A stretch of 64,000 bases of DNA from Kitasatospora humi (GCF_020907985.1 NZ_JAJJPA010000001.1:124001-188000); one strand, 5' to 3'; positions 1-11,233 are shown, numbered from the stretch's first letter. Notes: generated by a model from the letters alone, not told the origin. A program made the numbers and translations.

Positions 1-642
1 CCGTTCGAACGGCATGCCGCCGGCCCGGGCGATCAGCACCCCGAGCACATCGGTGCCGGTGTTGTAGAGCCAGCGCTCGCCCGGCTGGTGGATCAACGGC
101 AGGGTGCCGAGCCGGGCCAGCCAGTCGTCCGGCTCGGGGAAGGAGGCGGGCCGGGGCACGCCCTGCCCGAGTTCGAGCACCTCCATCGCCTGCTGGATCG
201 GGAAGCTGTCGGGTGGGGCCATCAGGATCCCGGTGCCCATCCGGAAGGTCAGCAGGTCGCGCACGGTGATCGGGCGGTTGGCCGGGACCGTGTCGTCCAG
301 CGGACCGTCCGGGCGGCGCAGCACCCGGCGGTGGGCCAGCTCCGGCAGCAGCTCGTCCACCGGGTCGTCCAGCCGCAGCCGGCACTCCTCGAGCAGGATC
401 AGGGTGGCGGCGGCGGTGATCGGCTTGGTCATCGAGGCGACCCGGAAGATCGTGTCGCGCCCGACCGGCCCGCCGCGCAGCGACCGCTTGCCGAGCGCCT
501 CCACGTGCACCTGGTCGCCGTGCGCGACGAGGGCGACCAGACCGGGCACCCCGCCCCGCTCCACGTGGCCGGCCAGGGTGTCGTGCAGCCTGGTCAACCG
601 CTCGGTGTCGAATCCCACGCCGTGTCCCATGCCGTGTCCCAT
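1..642 (-). CDS. Serine hydrolase of the beta-lactamase/PBP4* family (C-terminus outside window)
   Basis: The minus strand is open from an ATG at 642 to the left edge, giving the first 214 residues of a class C-type serine hydrolase. The nucleophile motif SMTK is at residues 70-73 (preceded by FRVA) and the second active-site motif YNT at 193-195, with the spacing usual for esterase/D-aminopeptidase members of this fold. No signal peptide is visible, so a cytoplasmic esterase or peptidase role is likely; the substrate cannot be told. The start is uncertain: ATG 642, ATG 630 and GTG 618 are in frame and lie in a 12-bp repeat that encodes MGHGMGHG. It is divergent from the methyltransferase at 808. 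The family call is secure, the function is not. Confidence 0.8.
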   Translation of the reverse strand, partial: MGHGMGHGVGFDTERLTRLHDTLAGHVERGGVPGLVALVAHGDQVHVEALGKRSLRGGPVGRDTIFRVASMTKPITAAATLILLEECRLRLDDPVDELLPELAHRRVLRRPDGPLDDTVPANRPITVRDLLTFRMGTGILMAPPDSFPIQQAMEVLELGQGVPRPASFPEPDDWLARLGTLPLIHQPGERWLYNTGTDVLGVLIARAGGMPFER

Positions 643-648
643 GCCGTG
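613..648. repeat. Three tandem copies of a 12-bp unit at the start of the serine hydrolase
   Basis: Units 613-624, 625-636 and 637-648 read TCCCAYGCCGTG on the plus strand. Each whole unit adds four residues and another potential in-frame start codon to the hydrolase, so repeat-number change would move the start without breaking the frame. Confidence 0.8.
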
Positions 649-807
649 CTCCGCTCGCTCAGCTCGACCTGCTCCCGGTGACGGCCGTCCGGCCTCGGCA
701 CGATCCTCGCAGGAAACCATGACAAAACCGGGCAACCACGGCCCGCCCGGCCGGCGTCGGCGGCACCGGCGCGGCGCCGGGCCGGGAGCGGATAGCCTGG
801 GCGCACG

Positions 808-1977
808 ATGAACTGCTTCACCACGTCATGGGGCGAGTACCGGCTCACCCGCTTCCCCGAGAACCCGCGCGAGCAGCTGCGCGCCTGGGACGCCGCCGAC
901 GAGTACCTGCTGCGCCACCTGCACGGCGACACCGACGCTCCGGCCGTGCCGCTGGACGGCACCGTGGTGGTGCTGGGCGACCGCTGGGGCGCCCTGGTGA
1001 CGGCGCTGGCCGGAAAGGCCCGGGTGACGCAGGTCGGCGACTCCTACCTCGGACGCGAGGCGACCCGCGCCAACCTGGCCCGCAACGGCCTGGCCGCAGA
1101 CGCGGTGCGCCTGCTGACCAGCGTGGAGCCACCGCCGGAGCGGATCGACGTGCTGCTGGTCCGGGTGCCCAAGAGCCTGGCCTTCCTGGAGGACCAGCTG
1201 CACCGGCTGGCGCCCGCGCTGCACGCCGGGAGCGCGGTGATCGGCACAGGCATGGTCACCGAGATCCACACGTCGACGCTCCAGCTGTTCGAGCGGATCA
1301 TCGGACCGACCCGGACCTCACTGGCGGCGAAGAAGGCGCGGCTGATCTTCAGCACGCCGCAGAGCAGGCCGCAGCAGCTGCCAGCCCCCGGCAACCCGTG
1401 GCCGCTGCGCTACCGGCTGCCCGACGACATCGGCGTGCTCTCAGGGCGCACCGTCACCAACCACGCCGGCGTCTTCTGCGCCGACCGGCTCGACATCGGC
1501 ACCCGTTTCTTCCTGCAGCACCTGCCGGAGCGCCAGGGGCCCGTGCGCGTGGTCGACCTGGGCTGCGGCAACGGTGTGGTCGGCACGGCTGCCGCGCTGA
1601 CCAACCCGGCCGCCGAGGTCACCTTCATCGACGAGTCCTACCAGGCCGTCGCCTCCGCCGAGGCCACCTTCCGGGACAACGCGGGGCCGGACGCCCGCGC
1701 CGAGTTCCTCGCCGGCGACGCCCTGGCGGCCGTCCCACCCGGCTCGGTCGACCTGGTGCTGAACAACCCCCCGTTCCACTCCCACCAGGCCACCACCGAC
1801 GCCACCGCCTGGCGCATGTTCACCGGCGCCCGCCGCGCCCTGCGCCCCGGCGGCGAACTCTGGGTCGTCGGCAACCGCCACCTCGGCTACCACACCAAGC
1901 TCCGCCGCCTCTTCGGCAACTGCCAGACGGTGGCGGGCAATCCCAAGTTCGTGGTGCTGCGCGCCGTCAAGCGCTGA
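808..1977 (+). CDS. rlmG: RlmG/RsmC-like rRNA guanine-N2 methyltransferase
   Basis: The 389-residue protein has the two-domain layout of RlmG/RsmC enzymes, which methylate the N2 of a guanine in rRNA using S-adenosylmethionine. The N-terminal half (about 1-200) is the degenerate methyltransferase-like domain and starts with the family signature around WDAADEYLL (27-35). The catalytic C-terminal half has motif I VVDLGCGNG (248-256) and the motif IV tetrapeptide NPPF at 320-323 within a NNPPFH run, the mark of amino-group methylation of a base. Length agrees with E. coli RlmG (378). It stands alone between two divergent/convergent genes. The exact target guanine is inferred from the family only; RsmC-type specificity is the alternative. 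Confidence 0.75.
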   Translation: MNCFTTSWGEYRLTRFPENPREQLRAWDAADEYLLRHLHGDTDAPAVPLDGTVVVLGDRWGALVTALAGKARVTQVGDSYLGREATRANLARNGLAADAVRLLTSVEPPPERIDVLLVRVPKSLAFLEDQLHRLAPALHAGSAVIGTGMVTEIHTSTLQLFERIIGPTRTSLAAKKARLIFSTPQSRPQQLPAPGNPWPLRYRLPDDIGVLSGRTVTNHAGVFCADRLDIGTRFFLQHLPERQGPVRVVDLGCGNGVVGTAAALTNPAAEVTFIDESYQAVASAEATFRDNAGPDARAEFLAGDALAAVPPGSVDLVLNNPPFHSHQATTDATAWRMFTGARRALRPGGELWVVGNRHLGYHTKLRRLFGNCQTVAGNPKFVVLRAVKR

Positions 1978-2179
1978 CGCCGGCCAGGCCGATCGACTGC
2001 CACGGCCACCACCAGGGACCTGCCCGGTCGTCGGCTTCTCCGCCCAACTCCGGCGGCGCGCCCACCACGGGCTTGGACACCGCCGTGGTCGCCACGTGCA
2101 CCAGCACGAGGAGACGCCCGAGGGGGCTCAGCGGCTCGAGGTCCGGTCGTCCCCGTGGTGGGCCGGGGCAGCCTCGGCG

Positions 2180-3247
2180 TCACGCCTTGTAGTAGGGCTG
2201 CTTCTGACTCGAGTAGTCGAGCGCCTCGGGCTGGCACACCCGGTGCTCACCGATCCGGGCCCCGGCGATCTCGGCCGTGCCCTTCTGCAGGAACCTCCTG
2301 CCCTCGTCCGCCAGGTCGAAGTTGCTGCCGTCGTCGGCGACCTCGCCGAGCTTCCAGGCGATCACCTGGGCGTACCTCGGGTCGTTCGCCTGCGGGGGAG
2401 TCTCCTTGACCGCCACCGGACGCGGGTAGTACAGCGCGACCCAGCCGCCGAAGGTGACCGGAAACTCGAAGGCGAACTGCCGCAGCTCGCGCCGGACCGT
2501 GGCCAGCACGTCCACCCGGCTGCCGAACTCCACACTGACCGACGAGACGTGGTTCCACTCGGTGGTCACCGAACCGCTGACGGCGGCGGAGGCCCCGAGC
2601 ATCAGCTGCGCCGACAGCTCCCCGGTGCCGGTGGCACTGCCGGTGGCCGTCGTCGTGCTCGTCGATTCCGTGGTGGCCGCGGTGTCGACGCCCTGGTCGT
2701 CCTTGCTGTTGAGCTGGGTGGTCGTCTGGGAACTCGTCAGCTCCATGGTCTTCTGCAGCTCCTGCTGCAGGGCGGCGCCGGCGCTCGCCCCGAAGGTGAG
2801 CTGCACGTCGCCCTGGAGCGACCAGCCGATGGTGTTGGACACCGAGAACTCGACGGTGTCCGTCGCGGTCACGGTGATGGGGTCGGTGCCGTTGATGTAC
2901 GTCTGCTTGGAGACCAGGTCCGGCGGCGGCTGCTCGATGTCGCCCAGTTCCTCGACGACCGGTACGCCGACGTTCAGGTAGGCGCGCCAGCCGCGGTCGT
3001 AGGCCGTCTGCTCGGTCTCGGGAAAGCCGCCGTAGCGCACCTTGTTCAGGCAGAACCCGACGGGGGCGATCGGGTCGCCGCCGCCTTCGGGAGAGCGCTT
3101 CAGCGCGTTCAGTTGCCGGGCCAGGATGGCGTCCGCCTTGGCGGCGATCCCGAGCTCCTGCTGGTTGCGCGTGGTGAGCGGGTGACGCATGAACACGTCG
3201 CCGAGATAGGCCCGGCCCACATCGCTCTTCATGCTGGTGTCGCCCAC
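2180..3247 (-). CDS. Putative aerolysin-like beta-pore-forming protein, copy A
   Basis: I do not recognise this 355-residue protein by name. Its central third (about 115-270) consists of alternating Ser/Thr-rich beta-strand sequence: an N-G-T-D-P turn, a run ending in VEFSVSNTIGWSLQ, a Thr-rich stretch with TTTATGSATGTGEL, then VSGSVTTEW and a strand leading to VTFGGWVALYYP. This recalls the insertion-loop region of aerolysin/ETX-MTX2 toxins, but the resemblance is by eye. The N-terminal 100 residues are helical and mixed. No signal peptide or Cys-rich segment is present. It is the last gene of a three-gene minus-strand operon, 48 bases after the propeller gene. GTG start at 3247 is preceded by GGAAGGGG and agrees with the start of copy B. 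Hand alignment gives about 80% identity to copy B without gaps. Confidence 0.55.
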   Translation of the reverse strand: MGDTSMKSDVGRAYLGDVFMRHPLTTRNQQELGIAAKADAILARQLNALKRSPEGGGDPIAPVGFCLNKVRYGGFPETEQTAYDRGWRAYLNVGVPVVEELGDIEQPPPDLVSKQTYINGTDPITVTATDTVEFSVSNTIGWSLQGDVQLTFGASAGAALQQELQKTMELTSSQTTTQLNSKDDQGVDTAATTESTSTTTATGSATGTGELSAQLMLGASAAVSGSVTTEWNHVSSVSVEFGSRVDVLATVRRELRQFAFEFPVTFGGWVALYYPRPVAVKETPPQANDPRYAQVIAWKLGEVADDGSNFDLADEGRRFLQKGTAEIAGARIGEHRVCQPEALDYSSQKQPYYKA

Positions 3248-3295
3248 GGCGTCAGGGCCCCTTCCGTCGCAGCACCGAATGTTCCTCCCGGCCCG

Positions 3296-4438
3296 TCATG
3301 CCACGACCTTGCCTATGCCCCCGAGGGCCGTGGCGGCGCGCTGGGAGAGCCGCCACAGCTGACCCTCCTGGTTGCCGACGTAGATCCGGCCGTTGCCGCG
3401 GTCCAGGGCGACGCCGTAGGGGTGACCGAGCCCGGCGGCCACCACGCGCTGGGCACCGTCGGCCAGGCCGACCAGGTAGAGGCGCCCGCCGGCGGAGTCG
3501 GTGACGTAGGCGCCGCCGGCGCCGTCCAACGCGACCCGGGTGGCCCACGCCCCGGCCGGCAGCGTGACCACCACGCGCTTGGTGCCGGACGCGAGGTCGA
3601 CCTCGTAGAGGATGCCGCTCTCCTTCAGGCTCACGTACACCTTTCCGGAGCCGTCCAGCGCCACTCCGGAGGCGTAGGTGAGGCCGGTGGTGACCGTCGT
3701 CCGCTGCCCGCTCTTCAGGTCGACGGCGACCAGCTGCGCGTTGGCCCAGTCGGCGAGGTAGGCCTTGCCCGTCCCGTCCGGTGCCACGCCGTAGGCGCCC
3801 GGCACGTCGGCGACCTTGCGGAAGGTGCCGGCGGCCAGGTCCACCGCGATCAGCTGTGCGCCGGCGTAGACCGCGCCGTAGGCCGTGCCGTTTCCGTCCA
3901 GCGCCACATCGCCGAGGTCGCCCAGGCCGCTCGCGGTCACCCGCTTGGCGCCGGTGGCGAGGTCGACGGCGGTCAGCTTCTGGCCGGGGCGGTCGGCGAC
4001 GTACGCCTTGCCCTGCGTCGGGTCCACCGCGAGCCCTTCGGAGGATCCCAGATCGGTGGCGAGCAGCAGGCTGGGCCGTTCGCTGGTGCTCGAGGCGCTC
4101 GGCAGGTCCTCCTCGCGGATCTCCACCTTCATCGTCGCAGCCGCCTTGTTCATGGCCGACGAGGCCATGTCGAAGGTCGAAGCGGGGTCCTGGGAGGCGG
4201 TGAGCTGATCGGCGGAGGCGTCATGGAGCTTCTGGAAGAGCGGATTGAGGAAACCCATGACATCGAACGCCCCGTGCGCCGTCTGGCGCACCAGCCACGG
4301 GTCCCGCTGACTCTCGAGGTTGCGCACCGCGCCCGAGACGTCCCCGGCACCCGGGGTGTTGCCACTGAGTGCTTCGGCAGCCTGCTTGGCGGAATCGGCC
4401 TCGTTGCCGCCGCTGTCGAAGATGTTCTTGAACGTCAT
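3296..4438 (-). CDS. Six-repeat NHL/SMP-30-like beta-propeller protein
   Basis: The 380-residue protein has a helical N-terminal region of about 110 residues, then six repeats of about 41 residues of the type GVALDGSGKVYV followed by LxAVDLxxG. This is the pattern of NHL/YncE/virginiamycin-B-lyase-type propellers, and six repeats fit one closed six-bladed disc. It lacks a signal peptide or membrane segment. The N-terminal region (ESQRDPWLVRQTAH near 48-61) resembles nothing I know and could be the part that contacts the flanking proteins. It lies between two paralogous genes (49 bases from copy B, 48 from copy A) with a good ribosome site, CAGGAGAG, before ATG 4438, so all three are probably made together. 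A carrier, receptor or immunity role is conceivable, but no function can be assigned. Confidence 0.7.
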   Translation of the reverse strand: MTFKNIFDSGGNEADSAKQAAEALSGNTPGAGDVSGAVRNLESQRDPWLVRQTAHGAFDVMGFLNPLFQKLHDASADQLTASQDPASTFDMASSAMNKAAATMKVEIREEDLPSASSTSERPSLLLATDLGSSEGLAVDPTQGKAYVADRPGQKLTAVDLATGAKRVTASGLGDLGDVALDGNGTAYGAVYAGAQLIAVDLAAGTFRKVADVPGAYGVAPDGTGKAYLADWANAQLVAVDLKSGQRTTVTTGLTYASGVALDGSGKVYVSLKESGILYEVDLASGTKRVVVTLPAGAWATRVALDGAGGAYVTDSAGGRLYLVGLADGAQRVVAAGLGHPYGVALDRGNGRIYVGNQEGQLWRLSQRAATALGGIGKVVA

Positions 4439-4487
4439 GAGCTTCTCTCCTGGTCTTCCGCTTCACGGGTTCCGGTGGAGCTTGACT

Positions 4488-5555
4488 TCACGCCTTGTAG
4501 TAGGGCTGCTTCTGGCTCGCGTAGTCGAGCGTCTCGGGCTGGAAGACCCGGTGCTCGCCGACTCGGACGGTCACGATTTCGGCCGTGCCCTTCTGCATGA
4601 AGCGCCTGCCCGGGTCGGCCATGTCGAAGTTGCTGCCGTCGTCGGCGACCTCGCCGAGCTTCCAGGCGATCACCTGGGCGTACCTCGGGTTGTTCGACTG
4701 CGGGGGAGTTTCCTTGACCTCCACCGGCTGCGGGTAGTAGAGGGCGACCCAGCCGCCGAAAGTGACCGGGAATTCGTACTCGAACTTCCTGATCTGGCGG
4801 CGGACCGTGGCCAGTACGTCGACCCGACTGTTGACCTGCAGGCTGAGCGTGGAGGTGTGCTTCCACTGGGTGGTCACCGAACCGCTGACGGAAGCCGCGA
4901 CCCCGAGCATCAGCTGCCCCCACAGCTCGCCGGTGCCCGTGGCGGTGCCGGTGGCCGTCGTGGTGTTCGTGTTCTCGGTCAGCGATTCCGAGTCGACGCC
5001 CTGCCGGTCCTTGCTGTTGAGCACAGTGGTCTTCTGGGAACCCTTCGCCGCCATGCTCTTCTGCAACTGCTGCTGCAGGGACGCGGTGGTCTTGGCGCCG
5101 AAGGTGAGTTGCACCTGGCCCTGGAGCGACCAGCTGATGGTGTTGGATATCGAGAACTCGACGGTGTCCGTCGCGGTCACGGTGACGGGGTCGGTGCCGT
5201 TGATGTACGTCTGCTTGGAGATGACGTCCGGGGGTGGCTGCTCTATGTCGCTCAGTTCCTCGATGACCGGTACGCCGACGTTCAGGTAGGCGCGCCAGCC
5301 GCGGTCGTAGGCCGTCTGTTCGGTCTGCGGAAAGCCGCCGTAGCGGACCTGGTTCAGGCAGAATCCGATGGGGGCGATCGGGTCGCCGCCGCCTTCGGGA
5401 GAGCGCTTCAGTGCGTTCAGTTGGCGGCCCAGGATGGCGTCCGCCTTGGCGGCGATTCCGAGCTCCTCCTGGTTTCGCGTGGTGAGCGGGTGACGCATGA
5501 ACACGTCGCCCAGATAAGCTCGGCCGACATCGTTCTTCATGCTCGTGTTGGCCAT
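4488..5555 (-). CDS. Putative aerolysin-like beta-pore-forming protein, copy B
   Basis: This 355-residue paralogue of copy A is the first gene of the operon. The frame is open further upstream to 5720, but ATG 5555 is chosen because a very strong ribosome site (GGAAGGAGG) precedes it and the protein then begins MANTSMKNDVGRAYLGD, matching copy A residue for residue in position. The N-terminal 140 residues and C-terminal 100 residues are almost the same as copy A; differences gather at about 150-260, in the Ser/Thr-rich beta region (for example LQQQLQKSMAAKGSQ and TENTNTTTATGTATGTGEL). If the family guess is right, this is the membrane-inserting hairpin zone. There is no export signal, so release by lysis or an intracellular role must be considered. 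Function unknown. Confidence 0.55.
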   Translation of the reverse strand: MANTSMKNDVGRAYLGDVFMRHPLTTRNQEELGIAAKADAILGRQLNALKRSPEGGGDPIAPIGFCLNQVRYGGFPQTEQTAYDRGWRAYLNVGVPVIEELSDIEQPPPDVISKQTYINGTDPVTVTATDTVEFSISNTISWSLQGQVQLTFGAKTTASLQQQLQKSMAAKGSQKTTVLNSKDRQGVDSESLTENTNTTTATGTATGTGELWGQLMLGVAASVSGSVTTQWKHTSTLSLQVNSRVDVLATVRRQIRKFEYEFPVTFGGWVALYYPQPVEVKETPPQSNNPRYAQVIAWKLGEVADDGSNFDMADPGRRFMQKGTAEIVTVRVGEHRVFQPETLDYASQKQPYYKA

Positions 5556-5720
5556 GACGACAGGCCTCCTTCCGGTGTGGCAGGGAACGTTTCGCAGCAC
5601 AGGATGAAATGAACGGTCGGGCGGTATGCCTCGTGGTTCGTGGTGGCAGTACCGGTGGAATGGCCGCCGTCGGACAACTGAATTCCCCCATGACCCGATC
5701 GGGGTCGGCTCCGAGAACAT

Positions 5721-5733
5721 CGCATCCGATGCG
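5721..5733. promoter_or_regulatory. Inverted repeat CGCATC-C-GATGCG
   Basis: A perfect 6-1-6 palindrome upstream of the copy B operon. It could be a repressor site or part of a 5' leader hairpin. No regulator gene is adjacent. Confidence 0.35.
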
Positions 5734-5759
5734 TTCCGGGCTAGCAGTTCCCTGGCCTG

Positions 5760-5775
5760 TCACTCGAACGAGTGA
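5760..5775. promoter_or_regulatory. 16-bp palindrome TCACTCGAACGAGTGA
   Basis: A perfect palindrome with 7-base arms and an AA centre. Its length and symmetry are typical of an operator for a dimeric helix-turn-helix repressor. It lies about 200 bases before the copy B start codon and about 265 before argC. Confidence 0.45.
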
Positions 5776-5787
5776 AACCGAGTATGC

Positions 5788-5802
5788 ATAGTTGACAACT
5801 AT
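5788..5802. promoter_or_regulatory. 15-bp inverted repeat ATAGTTG-A-CAACTAT
   Basis: A perfect 7-1-7 inverted repeat in a locally AT-rich stretch beginning TATGCATA at 5783. On the minus strand the flanking CATACT hexamer could serve as a -10 element, which would put this repeat over a promoter for the copy B operon. Operator role is inferred from symmetry only. Confidence 0.45.
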
Positions 5803-5861
5803 TGGCTGGAACGCTGGGTACTGCGAATTCCGCGGTCCTGTGGACGGAGGTCGGCCGGTGA

Positions 5862-8230
<2,369 letters not shown>

Positions 8231-8246
8231 TCCCGGGGGACCCACC

Positions 8247-9179
8247 GTGCAGATCGCACCCAAGGGCGAACTTGCCCGCAACAACACCGCGTTGCCCAAG
8301 GCGATGACGCTGATCGAGGCGCTGCCCTGGCTGGAGCGGTTCCACGGCAAGACCGTGGTGATCAAGTTCGGCGGCAACGCCATGGTCGACGAGTCCCTCA
8401 AAGCCGCCTTCGCCCAGGACGTGGTGTTCCTGCGCTACGCCGGCCTGCACCCGGTCGTGGTGCACGGCGGCGGCCCGCAGATCAGTGCCCAGTTGGACAA
8501 GCTCGGCCTGGAGTCCTCGTTCACCAACGGGCTGCGCGTCACCACCCCGGAGACCATGGACGTGGTCCGGATGGTGCTGGCCGGCCAGGTCCAGCGCGAC
8601 CTGGTCGGACTGCTCAACGAGCACGGGCCGTTCGCGATCGGCATGACCGGTGAGGACGCGCACACCATGACCGCGGTCAAGCGGTACGCAGTGGTCGACG
8701 GCGAGCAGGTGGACATCGGCCTGGTCGGCGAGATCGTCAACGTCGAGGCCGGCGCGGTGAAGGCGCTGATCGCCGACGGCCGGATCCCGGTGATCTCCAG
8801 CATCGCACGCGGATCCGACGGCCACGTCTACAACGTCAACGCCGACACCGCCGCCTCCGCGCTGGCCAGCGCACTGGGCGCCGAGATGCTGGTGGTGCTG
8901 ACCGACGTCGAGGGCCTCTACGCCGACTGGCCCGAATCCGACGACGTGATCAGCCAGTTGAACGCCGGCGAACTGGAGGCCATACTGCCGGACCTGGCCA
9001 GCGGCATGCTGCCCAAGATGGAGGGCTGCCTGCGCGCGGTCCGCTCCGGTGTGGGCACCGCGCGCGTGCTGGACGGACGGGTGCCGCACAGCCTGCTACT
9101 GGAGATCTTCACCGACGAGGGGATCGGCACCATGGTGGTGCCGGACGACGACGCCGCTGTCCTGGGGGGCCTGGCATGA
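8247..9179 (+). CDS. argB: N-acetylglutamate kinase
   Basis: The 310-residue protein phosphorylates N-acetylglutamate. It carries the phosphate-binding motif [10 protein letters not shown] (37-46), the VHGGGPQI segment and the C-terminal kinase lobe of the amino-acid kinase fold. An extra N-terminal helix with [15 protein letters not shown] precedes the core; in NAGK enzymes this helix is the mark of the hexameric, arginine-inhibited type, so feedback control is inferred. GTG 8247 follows a GGGGGA ribosome site 16 bases after argJ, and the gene overlaps argD by four bases. Confidence 0.97.
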   Translation: MQIAPKGELARNNTALPKAMTLIEALPWLERFHGKTVVIKFGGNAMVDESLKAAFAQDVVFLRYAGLHPVVVHGGGPQISAQLDKLGLESSFTNGLRVTTPETMDVVRMVLAGQVQRDLVGLLNEHGPFAIGMTGEDAHTMTAVKRYAVVDGEQVDIGLVGEIVNVEAGAVKALIADGRIPVISSIARGSDGHVYNVNADTAASALASALGAEMLVVLTDVEGLYADWPESDDVISQLNAGELEAILPDLASGMLPKMEGCLRAVRSGVGTARVLDGRVPHSLLLEIFTDEGIGTMVVPDDDAAVLGGLA

Positions 9180-10414
9180 GCGACAACAGCGAGCTGACGG
9201 CCCGGTACCGGCGGGCCTTCACCAACAACTACGGCACCCCGCGGCTGCCACTGGTCAAGGGCGCGGGCGCGCTCCTCTGGGACGCCGACGGCAACGAGTA
9301 CCTCGACCTGGTCGGCGGCATCGCGGTGAACTCCCTGGGCACCGCGCACCCGGCGATCGTCGAGGCGGTCACCGCGCAGCTCGGGCAGCTCGGGCACGTC
9401 TCCAACCTGTTCACGGCGGAACCCACCATCGAGCTGGCCGAGCGCCTGCTCGCCCTGGACGACCGGCCCGGCCGGGTGTTCTTCTGCAACTCCGGTGCGG
9501 AGGCCAACGAGGCCGCCTTCAAGATCAGCCGGCTGACCGGTCGCACCCAGCTGGTCGCGCTGGAGGGCGCCTTCCACGGGCGGACCATGGGCGCGCTCGC
9601 GCTCACCGGGCAGCCGGGCAAGCAGGAGCCGTTCCGGCCGCTGCCGCCCGGTGTCACGCACGTGCCGTTCGGCGACGTCGAGGCGCTGCGGGCCGCGGTG
9701 TCGACCGCGACCGCCGCCGTGGTGCTGGAACCGGTCCAGGGCGAGAACGGGGCGGTCCCGCTGCCGCCCGGCTACCTGAGGGCGGCCCGGGAGATCACCC
9801 GGGCGGCGGGGGCGCTGCTGGTCCTGGACGAAGTGCAGACCGGCATCGGGCGGACCGGCCACTGGTTCGCGCACCAGGCCGAGCCCGGCATCGAGCCCGA
9901 TGTGGTGACCCTGGCCAAGGGTCTCGGCGGCGGCCTGCCGATCGGCGCCGTGATCGCGTACGGCGCGGCGGCCGACCTGCTCCAGCCGGGCCAGCACGGC
10001 ACCACCTTCGGCGGCAATCCGGTGGTCGCGGCAGCGGCGTTGGCGGTGCTGCGGACCATCGAGTCCGAGGGCCTGCTCACCCGGGTGCAGAAGGTCGGCG
10101 ACCGGCTGCGCGCCGGCATCGAGGCGATCGGCGACCCCCTGGTCTCGCACGTGCGGGGCGCCGGGCTGCTGCTGGGCATCGTGCTGACCCGGCCGGTGGC
10201 GGCGCAGGTGCAGGCGGCCGCGCAGCGGGCCGGCTTCCTGGTGAACGCGGCGGTGGCGGACGCGGTGCGGCTGGTGCCGCCGCTGGTGCTGACCGAGCAG
10301 CAGGCCGACCGGTTCCTGGCCGCACTGCCGGGCGTCCTGGAGGAGGTCCGGGCCGGGCTCGAGGCCGAGCCGGACGCCCGGCAGGACGACCCGGCCGCGC
10401 AGCCTGCGGAGTAG
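9176..10414 (+). CDS. argD: Acetylornithine aminotransferase
   Basis: A class III PLP aminotransferase of 412 residues that converts N-acetylglutamate semialdehyde to N-acetylornithine. The PLP-binding lysine is K248 in [13 protein letters not shown], with [11 protein letters not shown] (218-228) and the phosphate-holding SGAEANEAA (106-114) upstream. ATG 9176 overlaps the argB stop (ATGA). The position between argB and argR makes ArgD more likely than ornithine or GABA aminotransferase, which share the same motifs. Confidence 0.95.
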   Translation: MSDNSELTARYRRAFTNNYGTPRLPLVKGAGALLWDADGNEYLDLVGGIAVNSLGTAHPAIVEAVTAQLGQLGHVSNLFTAEPTIELAERLLALDDRPGRVFFCNSGAEANEAAFKISRLTGRTQLVALEGAFHGRTMGALALTGQPGKQEPFRPLPPGVTHVPFGDVEALRAAVSTATAAVVLEPVQGENGAVPLPPGYLRAAREITRAAGALLVLDEVQTGIGRTGHWFAHQAEPGIEPDVVTLAKGLGGGLPIGAVIAYGAAADLLQPGQHGTTFGGNPVVAAAALAVLRTIESEGLLTRVQKVGDRLRAGIEAIGDPLVSHVRGAGLLLGIVLTRPVAAQVQAAAQRAGFLVNAAVADAVRLVPPLVLTEQQADRFLAALPGVLEEVRAGLEAEPDARQDDPAAQPAE

Positions 10415-10432
10415 TCCGGAAGAATCATCATC

Positions 10433-10984
10433 ATGAGCGTTCCCCCATCCGACCAGACCCCCGCCGGCCCGACGCCGCAGGTACCGCAGACCCGGACCGC
10501 GCGCCACCGGCGGATCGTGGATCTGCTGACCCGTCAACCCGTCCGTTCGCAGAGCCAGTTGGCCAAACTGCTGGCCGACGACGGGCTGGTGGTCACCCAG
10601 GCCACGCTCTCCCGGGACTTGGACGAGCTGGGCGCGGTGAAGATCCGCAACCGGGACGGCGCGCTGATCTACGCCGTTCCGGCGGAGGGCGGCGATCCCA
10701 CGCCGCGCGCTCCGATGGGGGAGTCGGCCACAGAGGGCCGGATGGCCCGGCTGGCCGGTGAGCTGATGGTCTCGGCGACGGCGTCCGGAAACCTGGTGGT
10801 GCTGCGCACGCCACCTGGTGCCGCGCAGTTCCTGGCCTCGGCGATCGACACGGCCGGGGTGCACGAGATCATCGGCACCATCGCCGGCGACGACACGGTG
10901 CTGCTGATCAGCCGTGACCCGGCCGGTGGCCAGGCCCTCGCCGACCACCTGATGCAGCTGGCCCAGTCCCGCTCGGAGCGCTGA
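10433..10984 (+). CDS. argR: Arginine repressor
   Basis: A 183-residue ArgR/AhrC protein. An extra N-terminal Pro-rich tail of about 20 residues precedes the winged helix ([20 protein letters not shown] to about residue 85), with the recognition helix region [14 protein letters not shown]. The C-terminal domain has [12 protein letters not shown], the conserved arginine-binding and hexamer-forming segment. It closes the arg operon it is expected to control, starting 18 bases after argD. Targets here are the ARG-box-like sites before argC and argG. Confidence 0.96.
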   Translation: MSVPPSDQTPAGPTPQVPQTRTARHRRIVDLLTRQPVRSQSQLAKLLADDGLVVTQATLSRDLDELGAVKIRNRDGALIYAVPAEGGDPTPRAPMGESATEGRMARLAGELMVSATASGNLVVLRTPPGAAQFLASAIDTAGVHEIIGTIAGDDTVLLISRDPAGGQALADHLMQLAQSRSER

Positions 10985-11000
10985 GGACGGCCTGCGACGA

Positions 11001-11028
11001 GGGTGGCCGGGTGCCTGCCCGGCCACCC
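11001..11028 (+). terminator. Hairpin after argR
   Basis: A perfect 11-bp stem GGGTGGCCGGG/CCCGGCCACCC with a 6-base loop, 17 bases after the argR stop. There is no T-tract, as is common in these genomes. It probably ends the argCJBDR transcript. Confidence 0.7.
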
Positions 11029-11150
11029 CGCGGTCGTTCCGGGCGCCTTGGCACCGGTACCGGATGCTGACCGGGCGCCTGCTCGGCGTCGTGAATCGGC
11101 CATTCTCATACGATCGTCCACTGGTCCTTCGTGCGCACTGCAGCGCGGCG

Positions 11151-11169
11151 TTAGGTTGGCCTTACGGAA
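11151..11169 (+). promoter_or_regulatory. Possible iron box (DmdR1/IdeR-like) before the ferredoxin gene
   Basis: TTAGGTTGGCCTTACGGAA agrees at 14 of 19 positions with the actinobacterial iron-box consensus as I recall it, with the left half TTAGGTT perfect. It lies 65 bases before the ferredoxin start. Iron-dependent repression of the ferredoxin/P450 pair would make sense, but the right half is weak. Confidence 0.35.
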
Positions 11170-11233
11170 CGTTGGTTGCCCGAGGCAACAGGCCTGGGCA
11201 GCCGATCCCCTTCACGTCCAACGAGGTCCCGCC

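Noticed and set aside
2096..4600. 834-codon plus-strand frame over the pore-former/propeller operon
   Set aside because: It is the antisense shadow of three genes with good ribosome sites and paralogous products; its own product is compositionally odd and has no ribosome site.
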